Positions 31,401 through 43,185 of a stretch of DNA of 47,924 bases are shown one piece after another; within the stretch, counting starts at the first letter, position 1; the number at the start of each line of letters is the position of its first letter. Location of the stretch: NCBI GenBank assembly GCA_943704425.1, contig CALSCP010000141.1, positions 25,643-73,566 of the forward strand, written 5' to 3'. A model generated the notes under the pieces. That model saw only the letters and a program-made list of their open reading frames with translations. It was not told the DNA's origin and searched no databases. The stretch is from Ministeria vibrans ATCC 50519 (lineage: Eukaryota > Opisthokonta > Filasterea). A program made the translations under genes and the position numbers.

Positions 31401-34400
31401 AAGAGAAAATCCAGTCTGTTGTGGCCCGTGTCAAACGCTGGCTTGCCCGTCGTCGCTTTCGCAGCGCCATACACTCTGTGCTTGCCTTTGAGCGCATGCG
31501 TCGTCGCCTCGTCGGCATTCGTGCCCTCAAGAAGCTCCAGCGTGCCGTACGCATTGTCGTTCGCATGCGCCCCTGGTTCCGCATCCTTCGTCGCTCGCGG
31601 GCCCGTCTCATGGAACGCCGTCGCGCCGAACAACTTGAAGCGGAGCGCGAGGCCGATCGGAAGCGGGCCGAGGAGGAGGCAGCGCGTGAATTGGAGGCCC
31701 GTCAGAAGCGTGAACTCGAAGAGAAACTCGAGCGCGACCATCGTTTGGCGGAGCTTCGTCGTCAGCAGGAGGAGGAGCACTCAAAGCGCGCCGAGTACGA
31801 GAAGGAGCTGCAGGCGACGCGCAAGGCCGTGTCGGCTTTTGATGGCGAGCGACTCACGTGGCAGACGGAACGTGAGGGATTGTTGGCGCGGGTCGACGAG
31901 GCGGTCGCCCAGGTAGCCACTGCCGCCCAGAACAAGGCGGCGCTCGAGTCACAGCTAGGCGAACTCCAGAGTGCCAAGGATCAGCTGCAACAGGAGACTA
32001 CTGCGGCCCAGGCGGCGCGCACGGCTCTTGAGTTGCGTGTGCGCACCATGGAAGAACAGCGCGAGAGCGAGCTGACACAACGCAGCGAGGACACTTCCGA
32101 GATGCAGCGTGCTCTTGACGACGCTATTACGTCACGTCAAGAGCTCGAGTTGCGTCTGCAAGATGCAGAACAGCGTCTTGGTGCTCAGACGCGCTTGGTC
32201 GAGGAAGGGCGTGCGACGATTGCGAGCGAGCGAGAGGAACGCAGTGCCGTCGAGCGGCTGCTCAAGGTGAGTGAAACAGAGAGAGTTGCTCTGGTGAGTT
32301 CGCACGAGGCCGAGTGTGTTGCACACACCCAGCAGCTGGAGATGGTCACTCAGGCGCGTGTCCGCCTTGAGGGTCGTGCCGAGGAACTCGGCGAACAACT
32401 GCGTGAATTGCGCCAAGAGCAGCAAAGCATGCGCGAAGAGTTAGCGGCCGCCAAGTCAAGTGCGAGCACCGCAACGGAACGCGTGAGCACCCTTGAAGCG
32501 CAACGCGCCGAGGAGCAGCGTATGCATCAGATGGAGGCGTCGTCGGTCGACCGTGAGCTTGGCGTTGCGCTGGCCACTCGCCAAGAACTCGATCTGAAAC
32601 TTCAGTCGGCACAGCACGAGGCGCACAGAGCACAGGAGACGCTCTCGGCGGTGCGCACAGAGCTCGCGTCCGAACACAGTTTGCGGGACGCCAACGATCA
32701 GCGTGTTCGCGAACTCGAGTCTCAGCTTGAGTCGATGCGCGGCGAACACCAGCTTGCATTGTCGTCGCTGTCACAGCAACTGGGCGTGGCGACCGGCTCG
32801 AGCCAGGTCTTGCGAAGTCGCATTGAGGAACTGGAGCGCACTTTGGCAGCCCAAGTCTCGACACACGACGCACTCACGACCGAAGCAAGTACGCTGCGTG
32901 CGCGCTGTGCTCTTCTCGAGAGTCGCAGTGAAACGCTCGAGCGGCAGCGTGCCGAGGCCCAGACACTCCGCGAGGGCACCGGGACACGTCTGCAAGCGCA
33001 GTTGCGTGAGAGCACCAAGCACCGTCTGCGTCTCGATGGGTTGTTGCAGGCGGCGCATGCAGCGCATCGCCGTGATGTTGCGCTGCTTGGCCTCCTTCGC
33101 TGGCGCGTACAAGTCAAACTAATTGCATTCAATCGTTTACAGGCGGAGAATCATGAGCAGACGGCTGCATTGATGGCGCGCGTGCACACGTCGGAGGATT
33201 TGGCGCGCGAGAAGAGCGCCGCTCACGAGCAGCTGCGTCTCGAGATGGTGGGACTCGAGCGTCTCAATGCCATCAACATGGAGGCGAGCACACGCGAGGC
33301 CGACTGGCAGTTGCAGTCGATGCGGCGCGAGGCGGACGCCATCGCACAGGAGCTCGATTTGGAACGGGAACGGTACGCGACGCTTGAAGAGAAGGTGTCG
33401 ATGCTGGAGCGGGCGCGTCGTGTGCTGCAGTGGCAACAGAGTGCCGAGCGCGCACGCCTGCAGCGTTCCGAGCAAGAGTGGCGTCAGCGCTGGGAAAACG
33501 AGCAGGCGACCGCCATGGCGGCTCTGCAAGAGCGCGACGAGTTGCGACAGCGCGTCGCAGTTCTTACCGCTGCCATGCCCAAGCGCCGCCGTGAACGCTC
33601 ACACCAGTCCAAGGGAGGCATGATGGTCCAAGGCACGGGCATTGTTGGACTCGACGACGGCGACGACGACCACGGCAACAGCGAAGCAGTGCCGGCGGCC
33701 GTTGTAGTCGAACGTGATCAGCTGCGTGCGCGCGTGGCGCGTCTTGAGCAGGAAGCCGGCACGGCCGAGTCGGAGCGGAACAAGCTTGAGGAGGATGTGG
33801 CGCACAACGAGGAGGTGCTCGAGGAACTGCATCGAATGCTACAGCTTGCTGTGGAAGAGGCGCGACAGCTTCGTGAAAGTGCGGCTGCTGCTGCTGCTGG
33901 TGGCAGTGCTGGTGCCGGGGGTCTCCTAGTGGACGCTGCAGGGGGTGGCAGTCGGACGCAGCGATTGAGCGTGACTGCACCCGGCCAATGCGACGCGTGT
34001 AGCTCGTCGCGACGTCCTTTGCACGAGGCGAGTGTACATGGCCACGGCGCCTGCGTTGTGGCGGCCATCAAGGGATTGCAGTCGTCAAAGGGCGCCACGA
34101 TGTTGCTGGGGGAGCAAATGGACGAACTCGACGACAACAATGCGACAGCGATTCACGTTGCGGCCAGCGCCGGCTCCGAAGAGTGTCTGCGTCTGCTGGT
34201 GGAGGCGGGAGCGAACCTGGAGCGTCGCGACGACATGAAACGCACAGCGTTGCATCGGGCCGCCATGAAGGGACACACCAAGGTGGTGGAGCAGCTTGTG
34301 CGCATGCGCGTGGCGCTTGACAAGATAGACGAGCGCGGCAAGACGCCCCTTGACATTGCAGCCGCTCTTGGACATGTGGACGCAGCGGCAGCTCTTGCCC

Positions 34401-35650
34401 GTGCCGGGGCCAAACTGGCTGGCGGCAACGGCACACGCGGCTCACCCATGCACGTTGCGGCCGAAAGGGGCGATGTTGCCATGCTTGAGGCACTGATTCG
34501 TGCGGGCGCGAGTGTGAACGATGCGGACGTCAACGGTCGCTCGCCCGTCTACGTGGCGGCGTCGTACGGCCAAACGGACGCGCTCAAGGTGTTGCTTGAG
34601 CACGACGCGACACCCGATGCGCTCGTCGAAGGTGGTCACGCGCCACTGTACGCGGCGGCCAGTGACGGCCGCACAGGCGTCATGAAGCTGCTGCTTGAGG
34701 GCGGTGCCGATCCCAATGCCCACTATGAGGTTGACGGCTGGAACGTGCTGCACAAGTGCGCGAGTGCGGGCCTTGCCGACTGTGTACGTCTACTGGCCGC
34801 GTCGGCGCACGTCAACGCAACGACCAATGACGGTTCGCACATGACTGCGTTGCACATGGCGGTGCGCGGCCAACACGAGGCGGTAGTCGACTCGCTGCTT
34901 GGATGTGGCGCCGAGCCCGATGTGCGTGACAACAACGATCGCACGCCCTTGCACCATGCGATTCTCATGGGTCATACGGGACTGGTGCGCACCCTGCTGG
35001 ACAACGATGCGTCGGTGCTGTTGAGGACCAAAGACGGCACAACCACCATGGACATGGCCGACGACTGTGGTGTGGACGAAATTGTCGAACTCATCGAGAC
35101 GGCGACGCAGGAGCAGCGCGAATTGCAAAACGAGCTGGACAGCGGTATCAGTGAGGAAGAGGCGGGTCAGCCGACAAGCGAGTCTGCCATGGACGCGGAC
35201 GCCCCGTTGGCCACGTCGATTTCATCGGGAACAACAACATCAACAGCAGTGCCCATGCTCCGGGGCTCGCATCGGCGACGACGACAGTCGATTACGCACA
35301 CGGGTGCAGGCGTTGGCGCAGCGGCGGGTGGGTCTCGCCGAGAGCGACGAGGATCTGTCTTCCGTGCTCCAACGACAGTCACACTGCGATTGCACGGACA
35401 GACTATAGGCGGAGTGCGTGTGCGCGTGGAGGACACTGTTAACGAGATGCTCACCAATGCTTCTATTGCCCTCAAGACACCCGGCGTAAGCGAGAAACAC
35501 AAACAAACAAAAATTCTATATTTTCGTCTTTTAATTTTCTCTTCTTTCATTTCGCATCAGGTGACCTACTCAATGCTGGTCGATGAAAGTGGTGTGGCCG
35601 TGGACGACACGTCTCTATTGGAACGAGGAGAAATTATCTATGCAACTTAG
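28437..35650 (+). CDS. Unconventional myosin with IQ, coiled-coil, ankyrin and KHA/doublecortin-like tail
   Basis: Exons 28437-28634, 28843-29322, 29381-30436, 30725-35485 and 35561-35650 give 2194 residues, all phase 0. The motor has an SH3-like start (VGDRVWVVDP), P-loop GESGAGKT (184-191), switch I NNNSSRFGKF (242-251), switch II DIAGFE (488-493), NHANEQIQQYFN and actin-binding FIRCIKPN. Basic IQ-like sequence (about 808-870) leads to a long coiled coil (about 871-1530, then a shorter one). About ten ankyrin repeats (about 1673-2040) with TALHRAA and TPLHHA motifs follow. The last 70 residues form a beta-grasp-like unit ending VDESGVAVDD..LERGEIIYAT, resembling KHA or doublecortin domains. 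The motor residues look intact, so an active actin motor is expected. Cargo binding by the ankyrin/beta-grasp end is inferred. No standard myosin class has exactly this tail to my knowledge. Confidence 0.88.
30510..30690 (+). repeat. CT-rich intronic minisatellite, copy 3 (myosin gene)
   Basis: Tandem, somewhat degenerate units of TCTCACTTTGTTTGTTTCTC type in the 288-base intron after the third myosin exon, in the sense orientation. They share the CACTTTGTTT core with the MED20 array. Confidence 0.85.
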
Positions 35651-35765
35651 CTCAGACAAGTGACACAAATAAAACATTATTATTATTATTATTATTATTG
35701 TTATTATTATTACACTATTAGAAAATAAATAGAGAATTGAGAGCTGTACTCAATGTCAACTCAAA

Positions 35766-35794
<29 letters not shown>
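35651..35794. other. Convergent 3' spacer with ATT microsatellites
   Basis: 144 bases between the myosin and FIRRM stop codons. It has an AATAAA for myosin at about 35668-35673 and two (ATT)n runs, at about 35677-35711 and 35766-35799, the second reaching the FIRRM stop region. Confidence 0.7.
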
Positions 35795-35798
<4 letters not shown>

Positions 35799-37974
35799 GT
35801 TAAGAGCGACTGGATGACGGACATCATTTGTTGAAGGGCGAGACGTGCCTCGGGGTCAACGGACTGGTTCTGGTGCTGCTGGAGCGTGACGATGCTGTTG
35901 CGTACAGCGGCCACAAGTGATACGGACGGGGCGGTCGCAGCGCTTGTCGCCGTGGTATTGGAAGTTGTGGTACTGAGGCGAGTTCGCTTCTCATCCCTCG
36001 AGACGCCCCCATCATCGGGCGTCACTGAAGAATTGGGTCGCTTGAGCGACGGCTGACAAGCCACTGTTGTGTTCCAAACACGCGCGCGCTCTGCACGATG
36101 CTCGGGCGAATCCACAAGGGGCGCGAGAGCACCACCAGTGGGATCGTATGGCTCATTTTGCACATAGGCCACAAAGACGGGTCGATTGGCTTCGCTTATG
36201 AGCGCCGGTGGCAAATCAGTGTACACGGTGTGCTTCATGAAGGTAAACAGACTGGAGAAGCCAGCGTCGCGCACGAGCCAGGACACGTCGTCGCCTACAA
36301 GGCGCGCAAAGAGTGCCTTCCATGCGCCAACAGCACGTTGCTCGGCCGTGCGTGGGCTCACGCTGGCACGACCACACTGGCCGAGAAACCGCGCAGTGGA
36401 AATCCACAGGGGCGCAAAAGTTGAGTCGCGCACAGAGACGTCGGCGAGTGCGGCAAGGATGCTGGCGGTGTCGTCGCCCGAGAGACGACACACCATTGTT
36501 GGCGTGGCAACAAGGTCCACGCTTACGATAAGAGCGTCAACAAGGGCCGCCTTGGATGACGACGAAGCGGATGGACGAGCTAGCATGGCGACACCACGCA
36601 CCACCAGGTCACAGACCCACTGGGTGAGATGCGCATGAACGTCGTCGGACACATTATCGGTGACCAAGTTGTCAACTTGGTAGACACGCACAAGGCAAGT
36701 GAGAGTGGCACTAATGGTACGGAGGGTTTTTGTCTGGGTGTCATCAAATGAGCCGGTCGCCGACAGCACACGCCATTGATTTGCCATTTTGTAAGAGAGC
36801 GCTACAACGGCCGGAATGAAGGAGCGAGCAAAGGCTGGCGAGAGGGAGACAAGACGGACGTGTGTCCAGGCGGCAAGACGACGGGCACCTGAGTGCTTCA
36901 GGGCAAAGGATGCCTGGGTGGAGTCATCAAGGGAGCGTAGCAGGCGCGAGAGAAGGGTCGCCACGAGGAGTTTGTCGTGTGCAACGTGATCGTAGCCCAT
37001 GGCAAGCAAAAGTCGCACAGCGTGCTCGGCATGTGCCTGCGCTAAATCCGACGACTGTCTCGAGAGGAGAGAGAGTGCCTCGAGCGCAATAAGTTGCGCG
37101 TGTACATGGCCATTAGAGAGAAGCTGCGCAAAGAGACGTCGTTCAACGTGTGCAAAGAGGTGGGCGGGAATAGAGAGTGCAAGGACACAAAGGGCATGCT
37201 CGAGTTCGTCAAAGAGCAGCGGTGAGTCGACGAGCACTGGAACGTCAGCGGCACGTGACGCACGTGTCGGCGCAGTGTTGTGCAGGACGTCGAAAAGAGC
37301 ATCGAATAGCGCCAAGGAGGGTGGCAGGGTGGAAGAAGCAATTGAGACGCCGGGGTCGGAAAAAAGAGGAATTTTTGTCGACGATTGGGCAAGGTCAATG
37401 AGAAAGAGTAAACGAGCCGTGGTGGGAGGTGAAGTGCGGATGAGATGCAAAAAAATAGGAGCGTGGGCACAAAGGCGCGCAGCTGCCGAAGGCAGGTACT
37501 GAAAGGCATCGTTGCGGGCTCCTTGGCTCACGTCACCTTGTGCCTTCCATTCGTAGATGCGCAGAAAGAGAGGCAGAAGATGCTGGGTAGCCTCGCCGGC
37601 CGTTTGGACAGCCGCATCGGCGGCAGGACACACACTGACCAAGTGCGACACTTTTGTGAGAAAAAAAGATAAAAAACGGCACGCCTTGAAGGCAGTCTTG
37701 TCCTCGGGGGCGGCCGATGCAGCGCGGTCACATGCGGCAAGACAGGTCTCAAAGGCACTTGTAAGTCGATCGGTGCCCACGGCGAGAACCGCGCCCAATT
37801 GACAGGCGTCGGCCAGACCGTGTTCTCCCGACGGGTCGGCTGACACGAGCTGTCCAATAAACTTGACAATGTGTTTCCACACAAGATTGACGAGTGACGA
37901 GCCGGAAGTTTCCTCGGCCTCTGCCAAACGAACGAGTAAAGTGATGGCTACAATTGAACGTGTTTGATTGCTGT

Positions 37975-38010
<36 letters not shown>

Positions 38011-38885
38011 TTTTTTTGGTACAGACTTACCGTGGCGCACTGCCGCAATTGTGTCACAGTCAAAGACGGTGCCCACTTCGAGACGTACAAGCATTTCAAG
38101 GACACACTTGATCACATCAACAGTCATCTGCATTTGTGTAAAAAAAAAAGGTCCATTGTGGCAGACGCAAACTCATTACTGTTTTCAACCTTGAGGATTT
38201 CATTGACCTGATGGCCCGTGCGCGAAATGACACTGTTGTCCGATGCAAATTTGGAAAATGACTATGAAAAAAAAGAAGTAGGAAGATTTGAAGCCAAATT
38301 AATAATTAATACGTCTCTAGGAGGACAAAGTGGTACCTTTGTAAATTTGAGAGAACCAATGGCCGCTTCAAGACTCATATCAGTGATGGTACTGAGTTGT
38401 GCTAGTGCTTGGAGAGTGGCCGAAGTGCCGATGGAAGAGTCGGCGTGCTTTACGACGGTGCGTAGAAAGCCCATGACAGACACAATGTTCTACAGCCAAA
38501 ACAACAGCATCAGGACGCGGGCGGCGTTGTCACGGTGCACTGCATCGGGCATACTGCTTACGGCAAGAGTGGCGGCAAGGGCATCTGGAGCTGCGATGGG
38601 CGTTGACAGGGCTGTGTCGGTCAGGCGAGTGAAAGCGTTTCGCGCGCCCGAAACACACTGCTTGACGGCCGTCGAGTCGCACGCACAGTTCGGCAAGATG
38701 GTCGCCGCGAGAAACTCAATGATCTCCGAGGGAAACGATGCAAGAAGACCGGCGGCTGTGTCCGCTACAGCCGCAGCGACGCTCGCGTCGGTTGAAACGC
38801 GAATGGAACTCAAAGCGTCTCGCAACTCTGTCGAGGTTGACGCTTGGCGCACGCGTCCCAGCAATGCTCTCAGCTCCTCGTCCAT
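35795..38885 (-). CDS. FIRRM: FIRRM (C1orf112/FLIP) homologue, FIGNL1-interacting recombination regulator
   Basis: Exons 38885-38541, 38489-38337, 38261-38190, 38127-38031 and 37947-35795 give 939 residues (human 853). The first intron boundary is the least certain. The whole protein is helical-repeat-like. Several blocks align by eye with human C1orf112: TAFKACRFLSFFLTKVSHL; LFDELEHALCVLALSIPAHLF; a QLIALEALSLLSRQS block; DVSWLVRDAGFSSLFTFMKHT with VFVAYVQNEPYDP; and a C-terminal helix ending LALQQMMSVIQSLL. FIRRM binds the AAA ATPase FIGNL1 and restrains or removes RAD51/DMC1, acting in repair and in meiotic crossover control. Intron 4 has a (TTG)n run. It is divergent from TTC7 across 194 bases. 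Confidence 0.78.
37975..38018. repeat. (TTG)n run in FIRRM intron 4
   Basis: About ten TTG units followed by poly(T) on the + strand, read as CAA repeats in the FIRRM transcript. Confidence 0.9.
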
Positions 38886-39079
38886 ACTATGCGTGTCTAT
38901 TCACACGGCCAGAGGGCACGTTCTATTGAAAAGAGTGTGTGAAAGAGTGAAAATGGTATTCAAAAAAAATCATTAATTATTTTTGACTTTTGAGTTTTGA
39001 GACTTTGAGTTTTGAGTTTTGACATTTACTTTACTCACTCTGTGATCAATCTGATTGTTCGCTAGTCGTCCAACCAGCT
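38886..39079. promoter_or_regulatory. Divergent intergenic promoter, FIRRM / TTC7
   Basis: 194 bases between opposed ATGs. The centre (about 38985-39026) holds four to five imperfect tandem copies of a GACTTTTGAGTTTTGA-like word. Shared promoter function is inferred. Confidence 0.5.
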
Positions 39080-42000
39080 ATGGCACCGCCGAAACCGTCG
39101 CAGTTGCGGCTTGAGATTGACAAATGCCGTTTGAGCTATCACTTTGACGATCTGGTTGTTCTCGTCGATAGACTCCAGAAAACACCCCAGCGCACCGAAG
39201 ATGACAACTGTATGTGCTCCCGTCCACCTTTTGCTTTTTCTCGAACTTTTGTCAATTGTTGAATGAGACGTTTTTTTTTTTTTTTTCTCTCTTCCTTCTG
39301 GTTCACTGTGCCCGTCCAAAGGTTTTTGCAGTGTTGCGCTGGCCGAGGCAGCCATCGAGAAGGCCCGGTCGGCCCAAGCGACAGACGAGCGCCATGGCCA
39401 TGCCCAGGAGGCCCTGGGTCTGTTGAAAGCCTGCTCGTCCTTTGCCGAGGTATCAAACAAAACGAGAGCGAGAGAGAGAGAGAGCGGTCAAAAAAAAAAA
39501 AAATCAATACGTCTCCTCATTTTGTCTTCTCTCTGTGTCTTGGTAGACTCCTCTGCTGCAAGGCATCGCTCACTACATCCGAAAGGAGCTGTCTGAGGCG
39601 CGGGGTGTTCTCGAAAGTGCCAACATAGTCGAAATGAGCGCAGGGAGTGCGGCAGAGTGGACGCAGCGCACCAGCAGCATGCACATTGCCTATGTGCAGC
39701 TCGAGGCGCTCTATGTGTACGCATCCATCGTAAAAGGTGACACTGCCGACAGCGCTGGTGGCAGCGACTCCGATGGCGGTAGCGCTGCCAAGGCCGCCGA
39801 CTTGTTTGCGGCGGGGCTCGAGCGCGCACTCACTCGATTTGCAAGCAGTCTTGACGCCGAGCGACACGCTGGGCTGGTCGCCGCAAATGCCCTTCAACTT
39901 GCACGATTGATGTGCGATGCAAACGAGTCGTACGAGGCGAAGAAGATGCTACGTGGCGTACTGGAGCACCGTGAGCTAGCCGACGCGGCACACAGACAAG
40001 TGCGAAGGTGCCTTGAGAATCTCCTGATGCACGCACCCGTCGATGAAGAGTACCCAACCGCAAGCATCGACTATGCATCGCACCGAACGCGACCCGCGGG
40101 CTGCTATGTGCCATCCACGCGTGTCGAAGAAGCTGCACTGCTTCTTCTGCTCGACGAGGCGAGTTTGTCGCAACCCGCCTCCACGTCGGCGCCGTCGTCG
40201 TCAACGCCCACCTCGGCTCTCCCACCCGCCACGGCCACTACCACCAACACCACGTCGTCAGCGACCTTATCCTTTGGTGCTGATTCAGGTGCGACTGCGG
40301 CTGCTGCAGCTGCGGCCGTCGCTGCCACCGCTGCGTCTCCCGAGTTCACCCTCAAGGCATCGGCGCCTCTTTCAACAATGACCGCAGCAATGCCCGACAA
40401 GCATATTCCCTCATTGCTTGGTCCCTACGAGCCGTCTGCGTCGCGTGGCGTTTTCTACTCACCCACTTCGCGTGCGGCCGTTACTGCGTCTGTACCCAAC
40501 ATGCCCATGACCTCCACCGTTGCCGCAGCGCCCGTTGTGCTCGACGTCGTGTCCCTGCGTCAAGTCGAGACCAACCGCGTGTACGACCGCCTCACTATGA
40601 TTCTTGCCTCCGAGCACGACTTCTTGGCGCTCTCCGAGACGCTCGATCGGTCCATGCAGCACTCCTTTGAAGACACTCACATGTGGGTGCAGTTCGCGTA
40701 TGCCCTCGCGGCACACGGCGAGCACGCGCGTGCCGTGGCAGTGCTGCAGCAGTGCGCTCGCGATCCTCACTCGGCCATCGACTCTCCCTCACTGCTTGTT
40801 GCCGTCAAGATTGCACTGGTCCATCTCGCTGACCCCGCTCGTGCCCTCACCCTTGCCCATGCCGCGGCCGCTGCCCCTGGCGCCGACTTTGTTCGGGCCC
40901 GTCTGGCTCATCTCACCGGTCTGGCCAAGCGAGCTCTCTCTCACACTCGTACGCTTCTCTTCTCTTTGTCGTCATTATTTGCATTTTTTCCGTGTGTCGC
41001 ACCTGACATTTGAGTTGTGCTTTATTTTTAGTGACTGTATCGTTGGCGGAACGTGAGAAATACGCGCGAGAGGCGCTGGAAGACCTACAGAGTGCGTATG
41101 AGCGCGACAAACAATGCACATCGATTGCATTGGCGTACGCTACACAGCTGAGTGAGATGCGTCGCATTGCGGATGCTGAGATAGTCTGCGCCGCTCTACT
41201 CGAGCGCGAGCCTACTCACGCCGCTGCACTTCATCTCTTGACTCTCCTCCTCAGTGCAAAGAAGCAACACAAGCGAGCACTCAAGGTATATTTGCAGATG
41301 AACCAAAGAACCGCTCCACTGGAATATTCTCATGGTCTTTTGTTGATTGTTTTCTTCAGGCATGTGAAGCTGCACTAGAGGTTGAACCGGCGCACCTTGG
41401 GCTGCAGCATGTACATGCGCTGTTGCTAGCTGAGCTTTATGGACCTCAGGCGGCGCTTCCGGTGCTGGCGTCGTCGCTGTCGACTTGGCAGGTGCTGTAC
41501 AAGGGCGCACGGACGACGGAGCAAGCGCGCAAGGGACACACGCCTTCGCAGCTGCTAATCCGCGTGCTGGGTGCGACATGGGCAGGTGCAGACACGGGGA
41601 CGCTTGAAGATGCGTTGCAGCAGTATGCGCATGAGATTGAGAGTGCCACGGGCACCCAGACATCGTCGGTAGGCGGTGGAGGGGGTGCCGTGGGCTCTGG
41701 TGCTGCAGCACCTACGACGGACGGCACAACCGGGACGCTTGCTTGTCGTTGTGCGCCCGTGGCCCATGTTGATGGACACGCAACGGGACTTGTGCCTGCG
41801 CGCCCTTTCTTTGTCAGTGCCAATCACGAACACGCCCGCATCTGGCTTGCCCTTGGTATGTAATATAATATTTTAAATATATTTTATTGTGATATTAATA
41901 TATTGGTCCCCCCGCCCCCCCCTCCCTCTCCTCTGTCAATTATTGATGTTTGCAGCCAAAGTGTTTACGGATCTGGGGCAACTAAGTGACGCACACGAGT

Positions 42001-42450
42001 GTGTACGTGAGGCGGCACTGCTGAACGTGAACTGCGCAGAGGCGTATGTGCAGCAGGCGCTGGTGTTTGAGGCGGACGGCGACCCCCTATCGGCCCTTGC
42101 TGAGTATGACAAGGCCCTGGCGCTTGATCCCCTCCATGCCGAGTCCATGGTGCGTGCTGGTGCAGGTAAAGCAACTTCCATCGGGATACTTCGTACTCAA
42201 AACAACCTGTTGTTACCCTATCACAGTGCTTTTGGCGGACGACGAAGTGACCCGCATGGAAATAGCGTCGCGACACCTGCGGGAAGCAGCGCAACTTGAC
42301 AGCCAGTCGCCCGAGACATGGTACTACCTGGGTCTGGTGCTGCAGCGACAGGGCGAGCTCGATGCGGCCGCAGACTCGTTTGCACGTGCCCTCGCCATAG
42401 AAGCCACCACGCCCATTGTGCCCTTTACATCTCTACCTTTGCCCCTCTAA
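39080..42450 (+). CDS. TTC7: TTC7-like TPR protein (PI4KIIIalpha complex scaffold)
   Basis: Seven exons, 39080-39209, 39322-39449, 39547-40948, 41032-41285, 41360-41855, 41956-42165 and 42227-42450, give 947 residues (human TTC7A 858). Landmarks match TTC7A in order: an N-terminal helix with LEIDKCR, VEEAALLLLLDEASLS (human IEEALLLLLISES), the TPR block LSETLDRSMQHSFEDTHMWV, HALHLLTLLLSAKKQHKRAL-like sequence, and WYYLGLVLQRQGELDAA ending IEATTPIVPF (human LEASSPVLPF). TTC7/Ypp1 links PI4KA to EFR3 and FAM126 at the plasma membrane to make PI4P. Two low-complexity inserts (Ala/Thr/Ser-rich near residue 300 and Gly-rich in exon 5) interrupt the TPRs. Confidence 0.88.
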
Positions 42451-42605
42451 ACGTCGATCGAGTCGGCTCTTTTTCTTTCTCCTCAATCACTTTCTTAATA
42501 CTTTCTCCTTTCCCCCTCTCTTGTTCATTACACCTTTTGGCGCTTTGCGTTGATTATTATTAATTTGAATACGGATGGAGAACACGACACAAAAAATACT
42601 CATAC

Positions 42606-43086
42606 TCACAGAATGACACACTTTTTTTTCCCTCTCGCATTGCTGTGGTCCTGCTTCGAGAGTTTCTCTTGTCGAATCAATCGCATGAGATCCATAAATG
42701 CCTAGATTCACGAAGAAAAGAAAAAAATGGAAGAAAAAATGGATTGGGTTGGGTGAGTGAGTGAGGTAAGAGAAAGAAATCGTGTTGACACAATCGTGCG
42801 ATACCTTATCGACATTGTGCTTTGTTTTGGCGGATGTCTCCATGTACGGTACGTTCCAGTCCTGGGCGCGCGCCTTCGCCTCTTCCACAGTCACCTTGCG
42901 CTTGTCTTCCAAGTCACACTTGTTCCCCACCAGAATGAAGGGAATCTTGTCGTTGTCGTGTACTCGCAGAATCTGGTCTCGAAAGTCGCTCGTGTCCGTG
43001 AACGACTCGGCGTCCAAAATGCTAAACACCACCAGAAACCCCTCGCCGGAGCGGAAGTAATTGTCTCGGATGGCGGCATAATCCTC
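42606..43086 (-). CDS. Ral-like small GTPase, 5' exons missing (partial)
   Basis: Two exons, 43086-42805 and 42701-42606, encode 125 residues. The first starts [18 protein letters not shown], identical to the segment right after DTAGQ in Ral, then has the NKCD (G4) and ETSAK (G5) nucleotide-binding motifs. The second ends in the CAAX box CVIL, predicting geranylgeranylation. The P-loop, switch I and DTAGQ (about 74 residues) are missing. The exon begins at a clean TGTACAG acceptor, and upstream there is only a C10/A30 homopolymer before the next gene. As it stands the gene could not bind phosphate. It is most likely cut by an assembly collapse, or else a true fragment. Ral acts on exocyst and vesicle traffic. 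Confidence 0.8.
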
Positions 43087-43100
43087 CTGTACAAACCAAA

Positions 43101-43109
43101 CCCCCCCCC

Positions 43110-43141
<32 letters not shown>
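43101..43141. other. Poly(C)-poly(A) tract upstream of truncated Ral gene
   Basis: Ten C followed by about thirty A on the + strand, placed exactly where the missing Ral 5' exons should lie. Confidence 0.8.
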
Positions 43142-43142
<1 letters not shown>

Positions 43143-43185
43143 ACCAATAGTATGAAGAAAAAAATCATCGGTTTATGAATACAAT

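Noticed and set aside
33107-33142. GTACAAGT..TTTACAG as a tiny intron in the myosin coiled coil
   Set aside because: At 36 bases it is shorter than any other intron here and reads as normal coiled-coil/IQ-like coding sequence.
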